A program made the position numbers and the translations under genes. Positions 34,836-43,688 of a DNA stretch of 64,000 bases are shown here, piece after piece (the first letter of the stretch is position 1; each line of letters begins with the position of its first letter). The notes below the pieces were generated by a model. That model was not told the DNA's origin and made no database searches. It saw only the letters and a program-made list of their open reading frames with translations. The stretch comes from Tepidaquicella sp964564635 (GTDB lineage: Bacteria > Bacteroidota > Ignavibacteria > Tepidaquicellales > Tepidaquicellaceae), in NCBI GenBank assembly GCA_964564635.1, contig CAZMAR010000005.1:1-64000 (forward strand). Reading direction: 5' to 3'.

Positions 34836-36074
34836 ATGGAAGAAAAAAACACATACGAACAAGAAAGTATGAATAATATGGAAGCTTTAGAGGTTGCAGA
34901 ACTTGAGCAAAAAGTGCAATCACTTAAGAGAGATGATTCACAACTTATACAAATTACTGATTATGTTATAAGGAAAGGAATTAATCAACTTGAGAAAGAA
35001 GGTGCATTTGCATATTTTAAATCTGCATTTCCATCATTAATTGTTGTACTTCTATCATTTTTGGTTGATGTTGCATATGTGCCATTATTCGGGCATGTTG
35101 CTAACAGTTTTTCACAATGGTTATTCCCGCAGTCTAATTTGTTAAATACACAAATTGAACCCGTGCAACTCTGGTGGATGCCGTTCGTGTTTTACCTGGT
35201 TTTTATTTTGTTTGCTTTGAGAGCCAATCAAACATTAAAAACAGAAATAATTAGTAAAGGAGCCTCTGAAGGAATAATTTCTCGGGTAAATGAAAAATAT
35301 AATGGTTTGGTTGATTCAATTGGTACAGCACTTCCATTGCTCGGTGCTGCTATTTTGCTGGTTTCAATAAAAATAGGACCCCAATTGTTTCTTGGTTTTT
35401 CTGTTCCTTTTGAAATTAAATCCATTATTATTCTTGCAATTGCAAAATTGTTTGGAGCTGTCTTTGAAGCTCAAAGCTTAAGATACCAGAAAATTGTTGA
35501 AGAAGTAAAAAACATAGAAACTGAATTTTATTATCAAACAAGAGAAAATGAACAAAATAATCTAATTACAAAATTGAGTGAAGCAAACAAGCAAGCATTA
35601 GCTGAGGTTATGATGACAAGCGGCGCAGCAACAAAGCATTTCTCGAAAGAAGAAATTGAGTATATTTATAAGTTAATTAAAGTAACTAATGATATAACAA
35701 AAGAATTTGCTGAAAGTATGGAGTCGTTTAAGAATACTGTTGATGAAATAAAGAATGTAAAGCTATTTGATTCAGCAATTATTAACCAATTTAATGAAAT
35801 ATCTGCAACTTTGAGTAATATTGCTGGAATAGTTCATAAGTCAGCCGAATATTCATCAATTTTAAGACAGCAACTTGAAGCAATCCAGAGATTGGGTGAA
35901 CAGATAAATAAGTTAAAAATTGATTTACCTGACGAGAAGCCATTGAAAGAACTGCAAATGACCGCTCATTTTATTTCTGAAACATTGAAAATTATGAATG
36001 AAGCAAATGCAACAAAGAGCCTTGAAAATCTGGCTTATATTGCAGGTAAAAGACTCGGGAACAATTCTCAATAA
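34836..36074 (+). CDS. Four-helix inner-membrane protein with coiled-coil tail (MotA/ExbB-like layout)
   Basis: 412-residue protein not assigned to a named family. About 60 cytosolic residues lead to membrane helices near 63-85 (with an unusual buried Asp78 in FLVDVAY), 111-130, 161-181 and 195-212, with a ~30-residue cytosolic loop between helices 2 and 3. About 200 cytosolic residues follow that are largely coiled coil. Helix 3 reads LVDSIGTALPLLGAAILLVSI, similar to the A-P-L-L-G-L-L-G-T-V helix of MotA/TolQ/ExbB stators, and helix 4 carries A-x-x-x-G-A-V-F-E-A. The topology therefore fits a proton-driven stator subunit. The next gene encodes a single-span periplasmic partner. The family likeness is inferred by eye. 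Confidence 0.6.
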   Translation: MEEKNTYEQESMNNMEALEVAELEQKVQSLKRDDSQLIQITDYVIRKGINQLEKEGAFAYFKSAFPSLIVVLLSFLVDVAYVPLFGHVANSFSQWLFPQSNLLNTQIEPVQLWWMPFVFYLVFILFALRANQTLKTEIISKGASEGIISRVNEKYNGLVDSIGTALPLLGAAILLVSIKIGPQLFLGFSVPFEIKSIIILAIAKLFGAVFEAQSLRYQKIVEEVKNIETEFYYQTRENEQNNLITKLSEANKQALAEVMMTSGAATKHFSKEEIEYIYKLIKVTNDITKEFAESMESFKNTVDEIKNVKLFDSAIINQFNEISATLSNIAGIVHKSAEYSSILRQQLEAIQRLGEQINKLKIDLPDEKPLKELQMTAHFISETLKIMNEANATKSLENLAYIAGKRLGNNSQ

Positions 36075-36172
36075 GGAATAGATTAATAAATGTGTAAGGA
36101 AAAGAATTATTTTAGTGATTATATCAGGAATAGAAAAAATTTAACAATTTTTAAAATTTTAACATAATTACA

Positions 36173-37090
36173 ATGAAAGGCGCAAGAGATGTAAAATTCG
36201 TAATTTATCAAGTCCTTTACATCTTTGTAGTATGCGTAATAGCACTCAAAGGTGCAAATATAGATTTGGTTGAAGTTATATCAAAACAGGATATAGTAAA
36301 AAAACAATATGCAGATTCATTAAAAGCATTTATAGATTCAATGTTAGCGTTAGGTTTAGTTCCCAAATTGGATTTTGATAGTGCGGTAAATTTTGAGGAT
36401 TATCAAAAATTGCAGGCACAATTAATGCAAATAAAAACCCAACTGTCAGTTGTTCAAACTCAACCCCAAGTTAGAATCGATCAACAACCCCAGTTAAAAA
36501 TAGAGGAACCAAAGAAAGAAGAAGAAAAGCCATTGGAGGAAAAGAAAATACAAGCAGATGTTCAAATTGCTGGTACCTTTACGCAATATTTAACATATAC
36601 TGTGAAGAATCCATATAATGGTACTCTTGTAATATCAGCTGATGGAAGAACCCTTGCAAGTATACCTCCAGGTGGCTCTGCAACATTTACCCTTGGCGGA
36701 GAAAAAAGTATAACTTATAGGGTAGGGGAATCCTCAGATACTAAACCCATTCAGAAAAAACCACCGCCAGAAATTTCTATGCAAAGATTAGCTCCCTCTG
36801 GCGAAGGTGTTTCTTTAAGAAATATTCAAAGTCAGGTTGGATATCGTATAACAATTAAAGATATAGCACCTGAACAATTAAAAGTAACTATCTCCGGTCC
36901 TGTTAGAGTAACTCAGCCAGGAGCAGGGGTGTATGATGTTACTTTAAACTTTTTAACATCTAAATCTGCTTTTGATTCATTTACTGAGGGTAAAGATGAA
37001 CCCTACTCTGTTGCTTTTACTGTAAATGTCGTTGATGCAGCCGGTAACAAAATTACCAGACAAGGTGTATTTCAATTTACGGAATGGTGA
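36173..37090 (+). CDS. Single-span periplasmic protein with GldM/PorM-like N-terminus
   Basis: 305-residue protein. A short basic start (KGARDVK) leads into one membrane helix (about 8-28, IYQVLYIFVVCVIALKGANI), similar in shape to the R-x-x-K-x-I-N-x-M-Y-L-V-L start of GldM/PorM. A short helical region follows, then a Glu/Lys/Pro-rich linker (about 103-130), and two beta domains, ending NVVDAAGNKITRQGVFQF. It is much shorter than the ~520-residue GldM/PorM. There is no Asp within the helix as in ExbD/MotB; Arg5 and Lys8 lie at its cytosolic edge. It is the likely periplasmic partner of the preceding four-helix protein, 98 bases upstream. Confidence 0.6.
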   Translation: MKGARDVKFVIYQVLYIFVVCVIALKGANIDLVEVISKQDIVKKQYADSLKAFIDSMLALGLVPKLDFDSAVNFEDYQKLQAQLMQIKTQLSVVQTQPQVRIDQQPQLKIEEPKKEEEKPLEEKKIQADVQIAGTFTQYLTYTVKNPYNGTLVISADGRTLASIPPGGSATFTLGGEKSITYRVGESSDTKPIQKKPPPEISMQRLAPSGEGVSLRNIQSQVGYRITIKDIAPEQLKVTISGPVRVTQPGAGVYDVTLNFLTSKSAFDSFTEGKDEPYSVAFTVNVVDAAGNKITRQGVFQFTEW

Positions 37091-37167
37091 TAAATTATAG
37101 TAGTGGAATTATTAATTTATTGTTATTAAATTTACAGTCTATAAATTGATAAACTAATTATATTAAA

Positions 37168-38409
37168 ATGAATAAAAATAGATTAATTTTTTGTATTATT
37201 CTTGTATTTTGTTCTATTTTGTTATTAAGGGTTTCAGATATTTTTGCTCAGGAAGAAAGAGAAGATGATCCAAGAACCTGGAAATATTTCAGAATTAATG
37301 CTCGAACTCAAGATGATAGCGTGTTTATTAAACTTCAAGATGAGCTTTTAATCGAGCCTAAACTTGAGAGTTATGCGATAACTGTTAATATTGTTGATCC
37401 ACAAGTTCAGAGTGTTATAATTGGAGATGAAACATCTCCTGATGCTCCGAGATTTGCCTGGTCGCAATTGTCCAAAGAGACACAAGAAAAGCTAATAAAC
37501 TGGACGGGAACCAACAAAATAAACCTAAGGGAAGCAAAGTTAGATTATGGTTCTGTATTCTTAAGAGTCATTAAGAAAATTAAGATTAAAGAATTGATTG
37601 CCCCTCCCAAAAAGGTTCGTGAAATTGTTAATACCACTGCTTATCAGAATCCATATTTACAAGTTTTTGGTGGTGATCCCCTTGGTATACCTTTGAAGAG
37701 AGGATTTGGTTTTTCCTTTTATTCAGGGACCCCATATTCCGGACCACTTGAAACCGATAAAGTTGGAGCAAATTTCCATTTGCTTGGGGCTTCTATTGGT
37801 GTAAGTACAAGGATTAAAGAATTGGTATTGAAACATCAGGGTGGAGCAACTGCTGGTGAGCAAGAAAGTAAATTTGGGAAATATAATAATTTATTTACCC
37901 CAAAACTTGGTCTTGATGTATCTTATGTAATTCCTTTTGGAAATTTCTTCCAGGTTGGATATTATACAGTTCTTGATTCTGGTGATTATGACCCACCTTT
38001 AAGAGTTAGAGTTGAAGGTGATACAACTTATATGCCAAACAGTGTAATTGTAGATGAAAGTTTCTTTAACTGGGAATTTCGTTATCCATTTAGAGCTTTA
38101 GGTTCAACCCGGGCGAAAGTCTATGTAGCGAGATATTTAGGGGAAACTCACATTGGGTTCGCTGCAAGAGAAATGAGATTTGCAGGCTCTGTTTTTGATT
38201 TAAGAATTAATGCAACTCTTGCCGGTAGACGTAATTTCCAATTATTAATAGAAACCCTGATATCAGATGTAGGGGAAGGTTTCTCCTTAACTGGCTTTGC
38301 TTTTGGGCCGTCTATACGATTGACAAAAACACCAAGTGGAAGTTTTGGAGTTGTAACTGTGATGATTAACGGTCGCTTTAAAATTGGTGATTACTTTGAA
38401 GAAAAGTAA
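37168..38409 (+). CDS. Exported envelope protein, probable outer-membrane barrel
   Basis: 413-residue protein with a signal peptide (cleavage near IFAQE, residue 27). The first ~150 mature residues look periplasmic and soluble (YAITVNIVDPQVQSVIIGDE, WSQLSKETQEKLINW). From about residue 165 the pattern becomes alternating amphipathic strands with Gly and aromatic girdles (GFGFSFYSGTPYSG, VGYYTVLDSGDYDPP, NWEFRYPFRALGS, SFGVVTVMINGRFKIG), as in an outer-membrane barrel. I do not recognise the family. It sits third in the 34.8-39.3 kb cluster and could be the outer-membrane end of that machine. Confidence 0.6.
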   Translation: MNKNRLIFCIILVFCSILLLRVSDIFAQEEREDDPRTWKYFRINARTQDDSVFIKLQDELLIEPKLESYAITVNIVDPQVQSVIIGDETSPDAPRFAWSQLSKETQEKLINWTGTNKINLREAKLDYGSVFLRVIKKIKIKELIAPPKKVREIVNTTAYQNPYLQVFGGDPLGIPLKRGFGFSFYSGTPYSGPLETDKVGANFHLLGASIGVSTRIKELVLKHQGGATAGEQESKFGKYNNLFTPKLGLDVSYVIPFGNFFQVGYYTVLDSGDYDPPLRVRVEGDTTYMPNSVIVDESFFNWEFRYPFRALGSTRAKVYVARYLGETHIGFAAREMRFAGSVFDLRINATLAGRRNFQLLIETLISDVGEGFSLTGFAFGPSIRLTKTPSGSFGVVTVMINGRFKIGDYFEEK

Positions 38410-38466
38410 AGTAATATTTTTAAGAATTAATTTATTTGAAATTTTTTAGAAATTAAATAAGGGGAA

Positions 38467-39264
38467 ATGAAAAAATTGTTTTATGGTGGGATTATAATAA
38501 TCCTGTTCTGTTGGACAGGATTTTTATTTTCTCAGGAGTACGAGGAGTGTTGCGATGAGGTTGAAAAAGAAGAGCAGTATAATAAATACTTGCAAGATTT
38601 AAAGTCAGCGAAGGAAAGGAAAAAATCATTAGAGAACGATATAATAAATTTAACAAAAGAAATTAGTAATCTTGAAGTTGAATCAATTGAAAAGGACCAA
38701 AAGATTGCAGAATTGCAAGAAGAATATGATAATCTAATAAAATCTTTAAATCTTGCTGAATTTGATAGTAAGTTTTTAGAAACAGAAAAGACGATTAATA
38801 ATCGCATAGGCACTCCTGAAGAAGCAAGGAAAAACTTCTTCAATGAAATTTCACTTTCTAAAGCAAAATGTTTACCTGACTATAGGGAGCGTTACAACAA
38901 TATGTATGCTAATTTATTAAAATGGGAAGAGGATTTAGCCAAGATAGTTGTAAAAGAAGAAAAATACAAACAATACACTGTGGTTAAAGGAGACTGTTTA
39001 TGGAAAATCGCAGAAAAGAAAGAAGTTTATGGTAATGCAAGATTCTGGTCTAAAATATGGGAAGCAAATAAGTCAGGGGTGATTTCAGCACCAAAAGGAA
39101 TACCCACGAAAATTGTTAAACCGGATTTGATTTATCCTGGGCAAGTACTAAGAATACCAGAATTGACTGATATAGAGAAAAAGATTATTTCTGACAAAAA
39201 ACAAGTAAAGAAAAAAGAACGCAAACCTAAAAAAGAACCTAAGAAAAAAAGTACCAAGAAATAA
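38467..39264 (+). CDS. Periplasmic coiled-coil LysM protein
   Basis: 265-residue exported protein. A signal peptide ends near FLFSQ (residue 22-23). A heptad-rich coiled coil covers about residues 35-100. A LysM domain lies at about 170-233 (YTVVKGDCLWKIAEKKEVYG, then PDLIYPGQVLRIP), and a Lys-rich tail ends the protein. LysM binds peptidoglycan glycan strands, so this is probably the wall anchor of the cluster. An adjacent Cys pair lies at the mature N-terminus (ECCDE). AAGGGGAA is close to the ATG. It is the last gene before the terminator at 39297. Confidence 0.8.
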   Translation: MKKLFYGGIIIILFCWTGFLFSQEYEECCDEVEKEEQYNKYLQDLKSAKERKKSLENDIINLTKEISNLEVESIEKDQKIAELQEEYDNLIKSLNLAEFDSKFLETEKTINNRIGTPEEARKNFFNEISLSKAKCLPDYRERYNNMYANLLKWEEDLAKIVVKEEKYKQYTVVKGDCLWKIAEKKEVYGNARFWSKIWEANKSGVISAPKGIPTKIVKPDLIYPGQVLRIPELTDIEKKIISDKKQVKKKERKPKKEPKKKSTKK

Positions 39265-39296
39265 AAAGTCTCCGTAAAGATTTATTAAATGATTTT

Positions 39297-39335
39297 CAGG
39301 ACGGTTTATATCAATAAATCGTCCTGTTATATTTT
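39297..39335 (+). terminator. Terminator of the four-gene envelope cluster
   Basis: CAGGACGGTTTAT (39297-39309) pairs with ATAAATCGTCCTG (39314-39326), 13 bp with one G-U pair, around ATCA, followed by TTATATTTT. It lies 32 bases after the LysM gene and just overlaps the stop of the convergent rsmB gene. Confidence 0.7.
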
Positions 39336-40959
39336 AAGAAGAAAGTTTAAGCCTTGCCCCGAAAGCACCGTCTATGTGGTGTATATGCGGAAGTGTTTCT
39401 ACAAAACCTTCTTCATTTACAACATTTTCATTTACAAAATTTTTTGCATTTACAATCGTAAATTCAGGGTGTTTTTCAAGGAAAATATGAATTACATCTG
39501 AATTTTCTTCCTTTTCTATAGTACATGTACTGTATATAATGGACCCTCCAGGTTTTAAATATTTGATGGAGTTTTCTAATATTTCTAATTGAATTTTTTG
39601 CAGTTTGGGAATGTCTTTTGAATCTCTCTTCCATTTTATCTCAGGTTTTTTGGATATAACACCAAATCCGGAACAAGGAGCATCAACTAATACTTTATCT
39701 ACTTTTCCAATTATTTTTGATTTTAGTATTTCTGTCGTTGGATTTGAGATATCATCATATAAAATTGTTACATTTGTTAGCTTATACCTATCAATATTTT
39801 TTTTCATTATTTCAGCTCTTGATAGATATTTATCTACTGCTACTATATATGCCTTTCCTTTTGAAATTTCTGACATATGAATTGTTTTTCCTCCCGGAGC
39901 AGCACAGGCATCTAAAATTAATTCGTTTTCTCTCGGGTCTACAAGATATGAAATCAATCCTGCACTTTCATCCTGTATTGAGAAAAATCCATTTTTAAAA
40001 AACTCATCTTCTTGAAACTTTGAAAATATTTTTACATTAAAAAATTCCGGAAGATAATTTGTTTTTGAATATATTAGTCCCTTCTGATTCAGATATTCAG
40101 AAAATTCTTGCTCTGATATTTTTAATGAATTATATCTTAAAGTTAAAGCGGGTCGTTTATTATTTGCCTCACATAATTTTTGTGTCTCGTCGAATCCAAA
40201 TCTCTGTATCCATCTTTTTACCAACCAATTAGGGTGTGACTGTACTATTCCAAGATAATTAGCCTCATCAATTTCTCTTGTGGGCCAAACGAGAGAATCC
40301 AGTGTACGAATTATTGTTCTCAGCAGTCCGTTAACGACTCCAGCATGTTTTTCGCCGTGTATTCTTTTTACATATTCAACTGCTTCATTTACTGCAGCAG
40401 AATATGGAATTTTGTTTAAAAATAAAATTTGATACAGAGCAACTCGCATTGCGTTTTTTATTTCAGGTACACACTTCTCATAATTTCCCCTGTAAAAACC
40501 ATTAAGAAACCAATCCAATCTCCTTATCCATCTAACCACTCCATGTACGAGTTCATTAAGTAATGATTTATCAAAATCATTTAAGTAATGGTTATGTTTT
40601 ATTTCGTTATCAATTAATTTATCAATATATGCGTCTGAGCGTTCATATCGGCAAATAATTTTTACAGCACAAGAGCGTGCATCTTTATATAGTGGATTTT
40701 CGTAACTCATATTTGAACCTGGGTCTTCTTCCTTTCTATTTTTAATTATATTCCTTATTACTTCTATATCATCTACTTCTGAAATACTTTCGGATATATC
40801 TTTATCAGAATCATCATCGTAGGTGTTATCTCTAACCTCTTCTCTTTTAGTCTCAATTTTTTGAGTATCGTTAGTTTTAGATTCCTCGTCAGGTCTTAAT
40901 TCTTCAGAGTTATTTTGATTTGTTGTGTTTACCATATTATTACAAGATAAAATAATCAA
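39334..40959 (-). CDS. rsmB: 16S rRNA m5C967 methyltransferase RsmB-like, with acidic N-terminal extension
   Basis: 541-residue SAM-dependent RNA methyltransferase. The NusB-like RNA-binding domain starts near residue 95 (DARSCAVKIICRYERSDAYID). The catalytic domain has motif I LDACAAPGGKTIHMSE, the motif IV cysteine DAPCSGFG, and the catalytic cysteine YSTCTIEKEEN. It would methylate C967 (E. coli numbering) in 16S rRNA. The first ~90 residues are highly acidic and low complexity (EELRPDEESKTNDTQKIE), not part of the usual protein. Starts at Met9 or at Met83 (NMSYENP) are possible; the latter would give a standard-length protein. It follows the helicase gene by 22 bases. Confidence 0.9.
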   Translation of the reverse strand: MIILSCNNMVNTTNQNNSEELRPDEESKTNDTQKIETKREEVRDNTYDDDSDKDISESISEVDDIEVIRNIIKNRKEEDPGSNMSYENPLYKDARSCAVKIICRYERSDAYIDKLIDNEIKHNHYLNDFDKSLLNELVHGVVRWIRRLDWFLNGFYRGNYEKCVPEIKNAMRVALYQILFLNKIPYSAAVNEAVEYVKRIHGEKHAGVVNGLLRTIIRTLDSLVWPTREIDEANYLGIVQSHPNWLVKRWIQRFGFDETQKLCEANNKRPALTLRYNSLKISEQEFSEYLNQKGLIYSKTNYLPEFFNVKIFSKFQEDEFFKNGFFSIQDESAGLISYLVDPRENELILDACAAPGGKTIHMSEISKGKAYIVAVDKYLSRAEIMKKNIDRYKLTNVTILYDDISNPTTEILKSKIIGKVDKVLVDAPCSGFGVISKKPEIKWKRDSKDIPKLQKIQLEILENSIKYLKPGGSIIYSTCTIEKEENSDVIHIFLEKHPEFTIVNAKNFVNENVVNEEGFVETLPHIHHIDGAFGARLKLSS

Positions 40960-40981
40960 TTATTAATAAAAATTATCTTCG

Positions 40982-43003
40982 TCATTCAAAAATTTCTTTT
41001 GTATTTTCTTCTAAATCATTTATAATATAAATAGGACATTTATCTATCGAATTTAAAAAATGTTTACCGTAGGATTTTGATATTATTCTTTTATCCAGTA
41101 TTGCTATTATGCCTTTATCAGTTTTATTCCTAATTAATCTTCCGACTCCTTGTCTAAACTTGAAAATTGCCTCTGGAAGAGCATAACCTAAAAAGCTATT
41201 TCCGCCTTTTGAATCTATATATTCCATTTTTGCCTGAATTAAAGGATGGTCTGGAACTTGAAAAGGTAACCTTGTAATAATTAAATTTGTTAATGCTTCT
41301 CCAGGAACATCTATTCCAAACCAAAAACTGTCGAGACCAAATAATACTGAGTTAATATCAGACTTAAACATATCAAGCAATATTTTCCTTGATTTTCCCT
41401 CTGTTTGAATATAGAAAGAAATATTATCCTTTTCAAGATTTTGTTTTAATGCTTCTGCAACTTTTTTCAAAGCGGATGAATTTGTAAATAGAACAAGAGC
41501 TTTACCATTTGTAATTTTTATAAAATAATAAATCCAATCTTTCAGGTTGATATAATAGTCATCTGTATCTTTTACTGGCGGAGATGGAATATTCTTAGGA
41601 ATGTAGATTTTTACCTGATTGTAAAAATCAAACTGTGTTGGAAGAAGCAACTCTTTCGCAATTTCGCCACCGAGTCTTTTCTTAAAGTAATCAAAGTTCT
41701 TTTTTATTGATAATGTTGCACTTGTTAATATACAGGAATTATCTGGTTTAAAAATATTTTTTCTGAAATAATCCGATAAATCTATTGGAGAAACACATAA
41801 AGAAATATTTGATTCAGGTTTTAAAGATGATAATTCGACCCAATATACATAATATTCATTACCTTTTGACTGTTTAATAAAATCATCAATTAAAATATTA
41901 AATTCTAAAAATTTTAATTTATAATCGTTCAATTCATTTTCTTCAATATCGTTTTTGCAGTATTTATTTAAAGTTCCTAATTTTGAAACTAATGATTTTA
42001 TCTCATCGTGTAGAATATTTTTGATAAAGTCTGGAGCGTGGATTCTAACTGCTAATTTTTTCTCATTATTGTTTATAAAAAATTTTTCTCGAATTTCCTG
42101 GAAAAAAATTTTATTTAATTGATTTAAATTTTCTATGATTGGTATTAGTGTCAATAATTCTGGAAAAGTTGCTAAAAACCCTTTCTTGGTGTTTGGGTTG
42201 TAAAGTCTGTTTAAGTGATATTTTATCATATCCCTTGATATTGCTGGGACTATATGTTCGGCTGCTACATTTTCAAGTGTTTGTGCTTCATCGAATATAA
42301 GAAAGTCATTCCCAAATAAATATCCCGCTGAGTCTGTTTCTTTATATGCTTCAAAGAGAGTAAAGAATAAATGGTGATTTACTATTACTATATCTGCTTC
42401 AGAAAGTTTGTGTTTAGCTTTCTGATAAAAACACTCTGTTATTTCAACTGGACCGCAGGTTTTACTCGTGCAGATTCCATGTTCTGCACAAACATTTTGC
42501 CAGACATTCATATTTACTGGAAAATCTATATCTGAAAGTGTTCCATCTTCAGTTTCCCTTGACCACCTTTCAATTTCTTCTAAACTTAATAATTCTGTGG
42601 TATTAAAAAGTGTATTAGATTTTTCTATCGCAATTGCTAATCTATTTGGGCAAAGATAATTATTTTTTCCTTTTATTATTGCTGATTTAAATTTAATTGG
42701 TAATAATTTGTGTAAAGTTGGTAAATCCTTATGTATTAATTGCTCCTGCAAATTTATTGTATTTGTTGACACAATTGCCTTTTTGTTTGTTTCTTTTGCA
42801 TAGTAAATTGCCGGGACTAAATAAGCAAAACTTTTTCCTATGCCAGTAGGGGCTTCAATAAAAATATGTTTTCTATTTACAAGTGAGTCATATACCGCAA
42901 GAGCCATCTCTAATTGTGATTGACGGAATTCAAAATTTTCAAAATTTTTTGATAAAATACCGTTTTCAGAAAAGAATTCCTTAATTTCCTTCTTTATACT
43001 CAT
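40982..43003 (-). CDS. dinG: DinG/XPD-type iron-sulfur DNA helicase
   Basis: 673-residue superfamily 2 helicase of the DinG/XPD type, unwinding DNA in repair and at structured sites. The Walker A motif is APTGIGKSFAYLVPA, the DEAH box is LIFDEAQTLENVAAEH, and motif VI is RQGVGRLIRNKTDKG. Four cysteines between Walker A and DEAH (YLCPNRL, VCAEHGIC and TSKTC, ECFYQKAK) are placed to hold the 4Fe-4S cluster. The N-terminal exonuclease domain of Gram-positive DinG is absent. It is followed by rsmB. Confidence 0.93.
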   Translation of the reverse strand: MSIKKEIKEFFSENGILSKNFENFEFRQSQLEMALAVYDSLVNRKHIFIEAPTGIGKSFAYLVPAIYYAKETNKKAIVSTNTINLQEQLIHKDLPTLHKLLPIKFKSAIIKGKNNYLCPNRLAIAIEKSNTLFNTTELLSLEEIERWSRETEDGTLSDIDFPVNMNVWQNVCAEHGICTSKTCGPVEITECFYQKAKHKLSEADIVIVNHHLFFTLFEAYKETDSAGYLFGNDFLIFDEAQTLENVAAEHIVPAISRDMIKYHLNRLYNPNTKKGFLATFPELLTLIPIIENLNQLNKIFFQEIREKFFINNNEKKLAVRIHAPDFIKNILHDEIKSLVSKLGTLNKYCKNDIEENELNDYKLKFLEFNILIDDFIKQSKGNEYYVYWVELSSLKPESNISLCVSPIDLSDYFRKNIFKPDNSCILTSATLSIKKNFDYFKKRLGGEIAKELLLPTQFDFYNQVKIYIPKNIPSPPVKDTDDYYINLKDWIYYFIKITNGKALVLFTNSSALKKVAEALKQNLEKDNISFYIQTEGKSRKILLDMFKSDINSVLFGLDSFWFGIDVPGEALTNLIITRLPFQVPDHPLIQAKMEYIDSKGGNSFLGYALPEAIFKFRQGVGRLIRNKTDKGIIAILDKRIISKSYGKHFLNSIDKCPIYIINDLEENTKEIFE

Positions 43004-43124
43004 ATAATAAAATTACTTAATTTTAAATTCTTATTTTAAGCAAAAAAATGTATGTATATAATACTCTTTATTTCACTGTTTATGATAATCTAAAGTATTA
43101 ATTTAGATTTAAAAAATTTTTGTA

Positions 43125-43673
43125 ATGAGAAAGCTTACCCACGAAGAAATAAAATCAATGAGGAAAAATCTTCTTGAAATTAATAATTACAGACGGAATC
43201 CGGTATATGTAATTTGTGATAATATTCGCAGTATTTACAATGTGGGAGCAATTTTTAGAACTGCGGATGCTTCTCTCGTTGAGAAGATTTACTTAACGGG
43301 ATATACTCCAGCACCGCCAAGAAAAGAAATAGAAAAAGTTGCACTGGGAGCAACATTAAGTGTTCCCTGGGAATATAGGAAAAGCCCAATTGAAGTTGTA
43401 AATGAATTAAAAGATAGAAAAATAAAAATATTCGTTCTTGAAATTACAGATTTAAAAAGATACTATTGGGAACTTTCAAAAGATGATTTTCCTATGGCGA
43501 TTATTGTCGGTAACGAGATTACAGGGGTTTCAAGAGAACTTATTTCATTAGCAGATTCATCTCTTGAAATTCCGATGTTTGGAATAAAACAGTCTTTGAA
43601 TGTAGCAGTTGCTTTTGGAATTGCAGTATATGAAACTGTTAAAATATCTATGAAGATGGGGATTCTAAAGTAA
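43125..43673 (+). CDS. SpoU/TrmH family RNA 2'-O-methyltransferase
   Basis: 182-residue SPOUT-fold methyltransferase. Motif 1 is DNIRSIYNVGAIFRTADAS, motif 2 is PMAIIVGNEITGVSREL, and motif 3 is LEIPMFGIKQSLNVAVAFGIAVYE, forming the trefoil-knot SAM site. The product is close to the minimal domain, so it probably acts on tRNA like TrmH/TrmL, but the target base cannot be read. It is a single plus-strand gene between two minus-strand units. Confidence 0.9.
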   Translation: MRKLTHEEIKSMRKNLLEINNYRRNPVYVICDNIRSIYNVGAIFRTADASLVEKIYLTGYTPAPPRKEIEKVALGATLSVPWEYRKSPIEVVNELKDRKIKIFVLEITDLKRYYWELSKDDFPMAIIVGNEITGVSRELISLADSSLEIPMFGIKQSLNVAVAFGIAVYETVKISMKMGILK

Positions 43674-43688
43674 GTATGATTTTTATAA

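Noticed and set aside
37168..38409. PorN/GldN or PorP/SprF homologue
   Set aside because: No family signature could be seen; left as an unnamed envelope protein.
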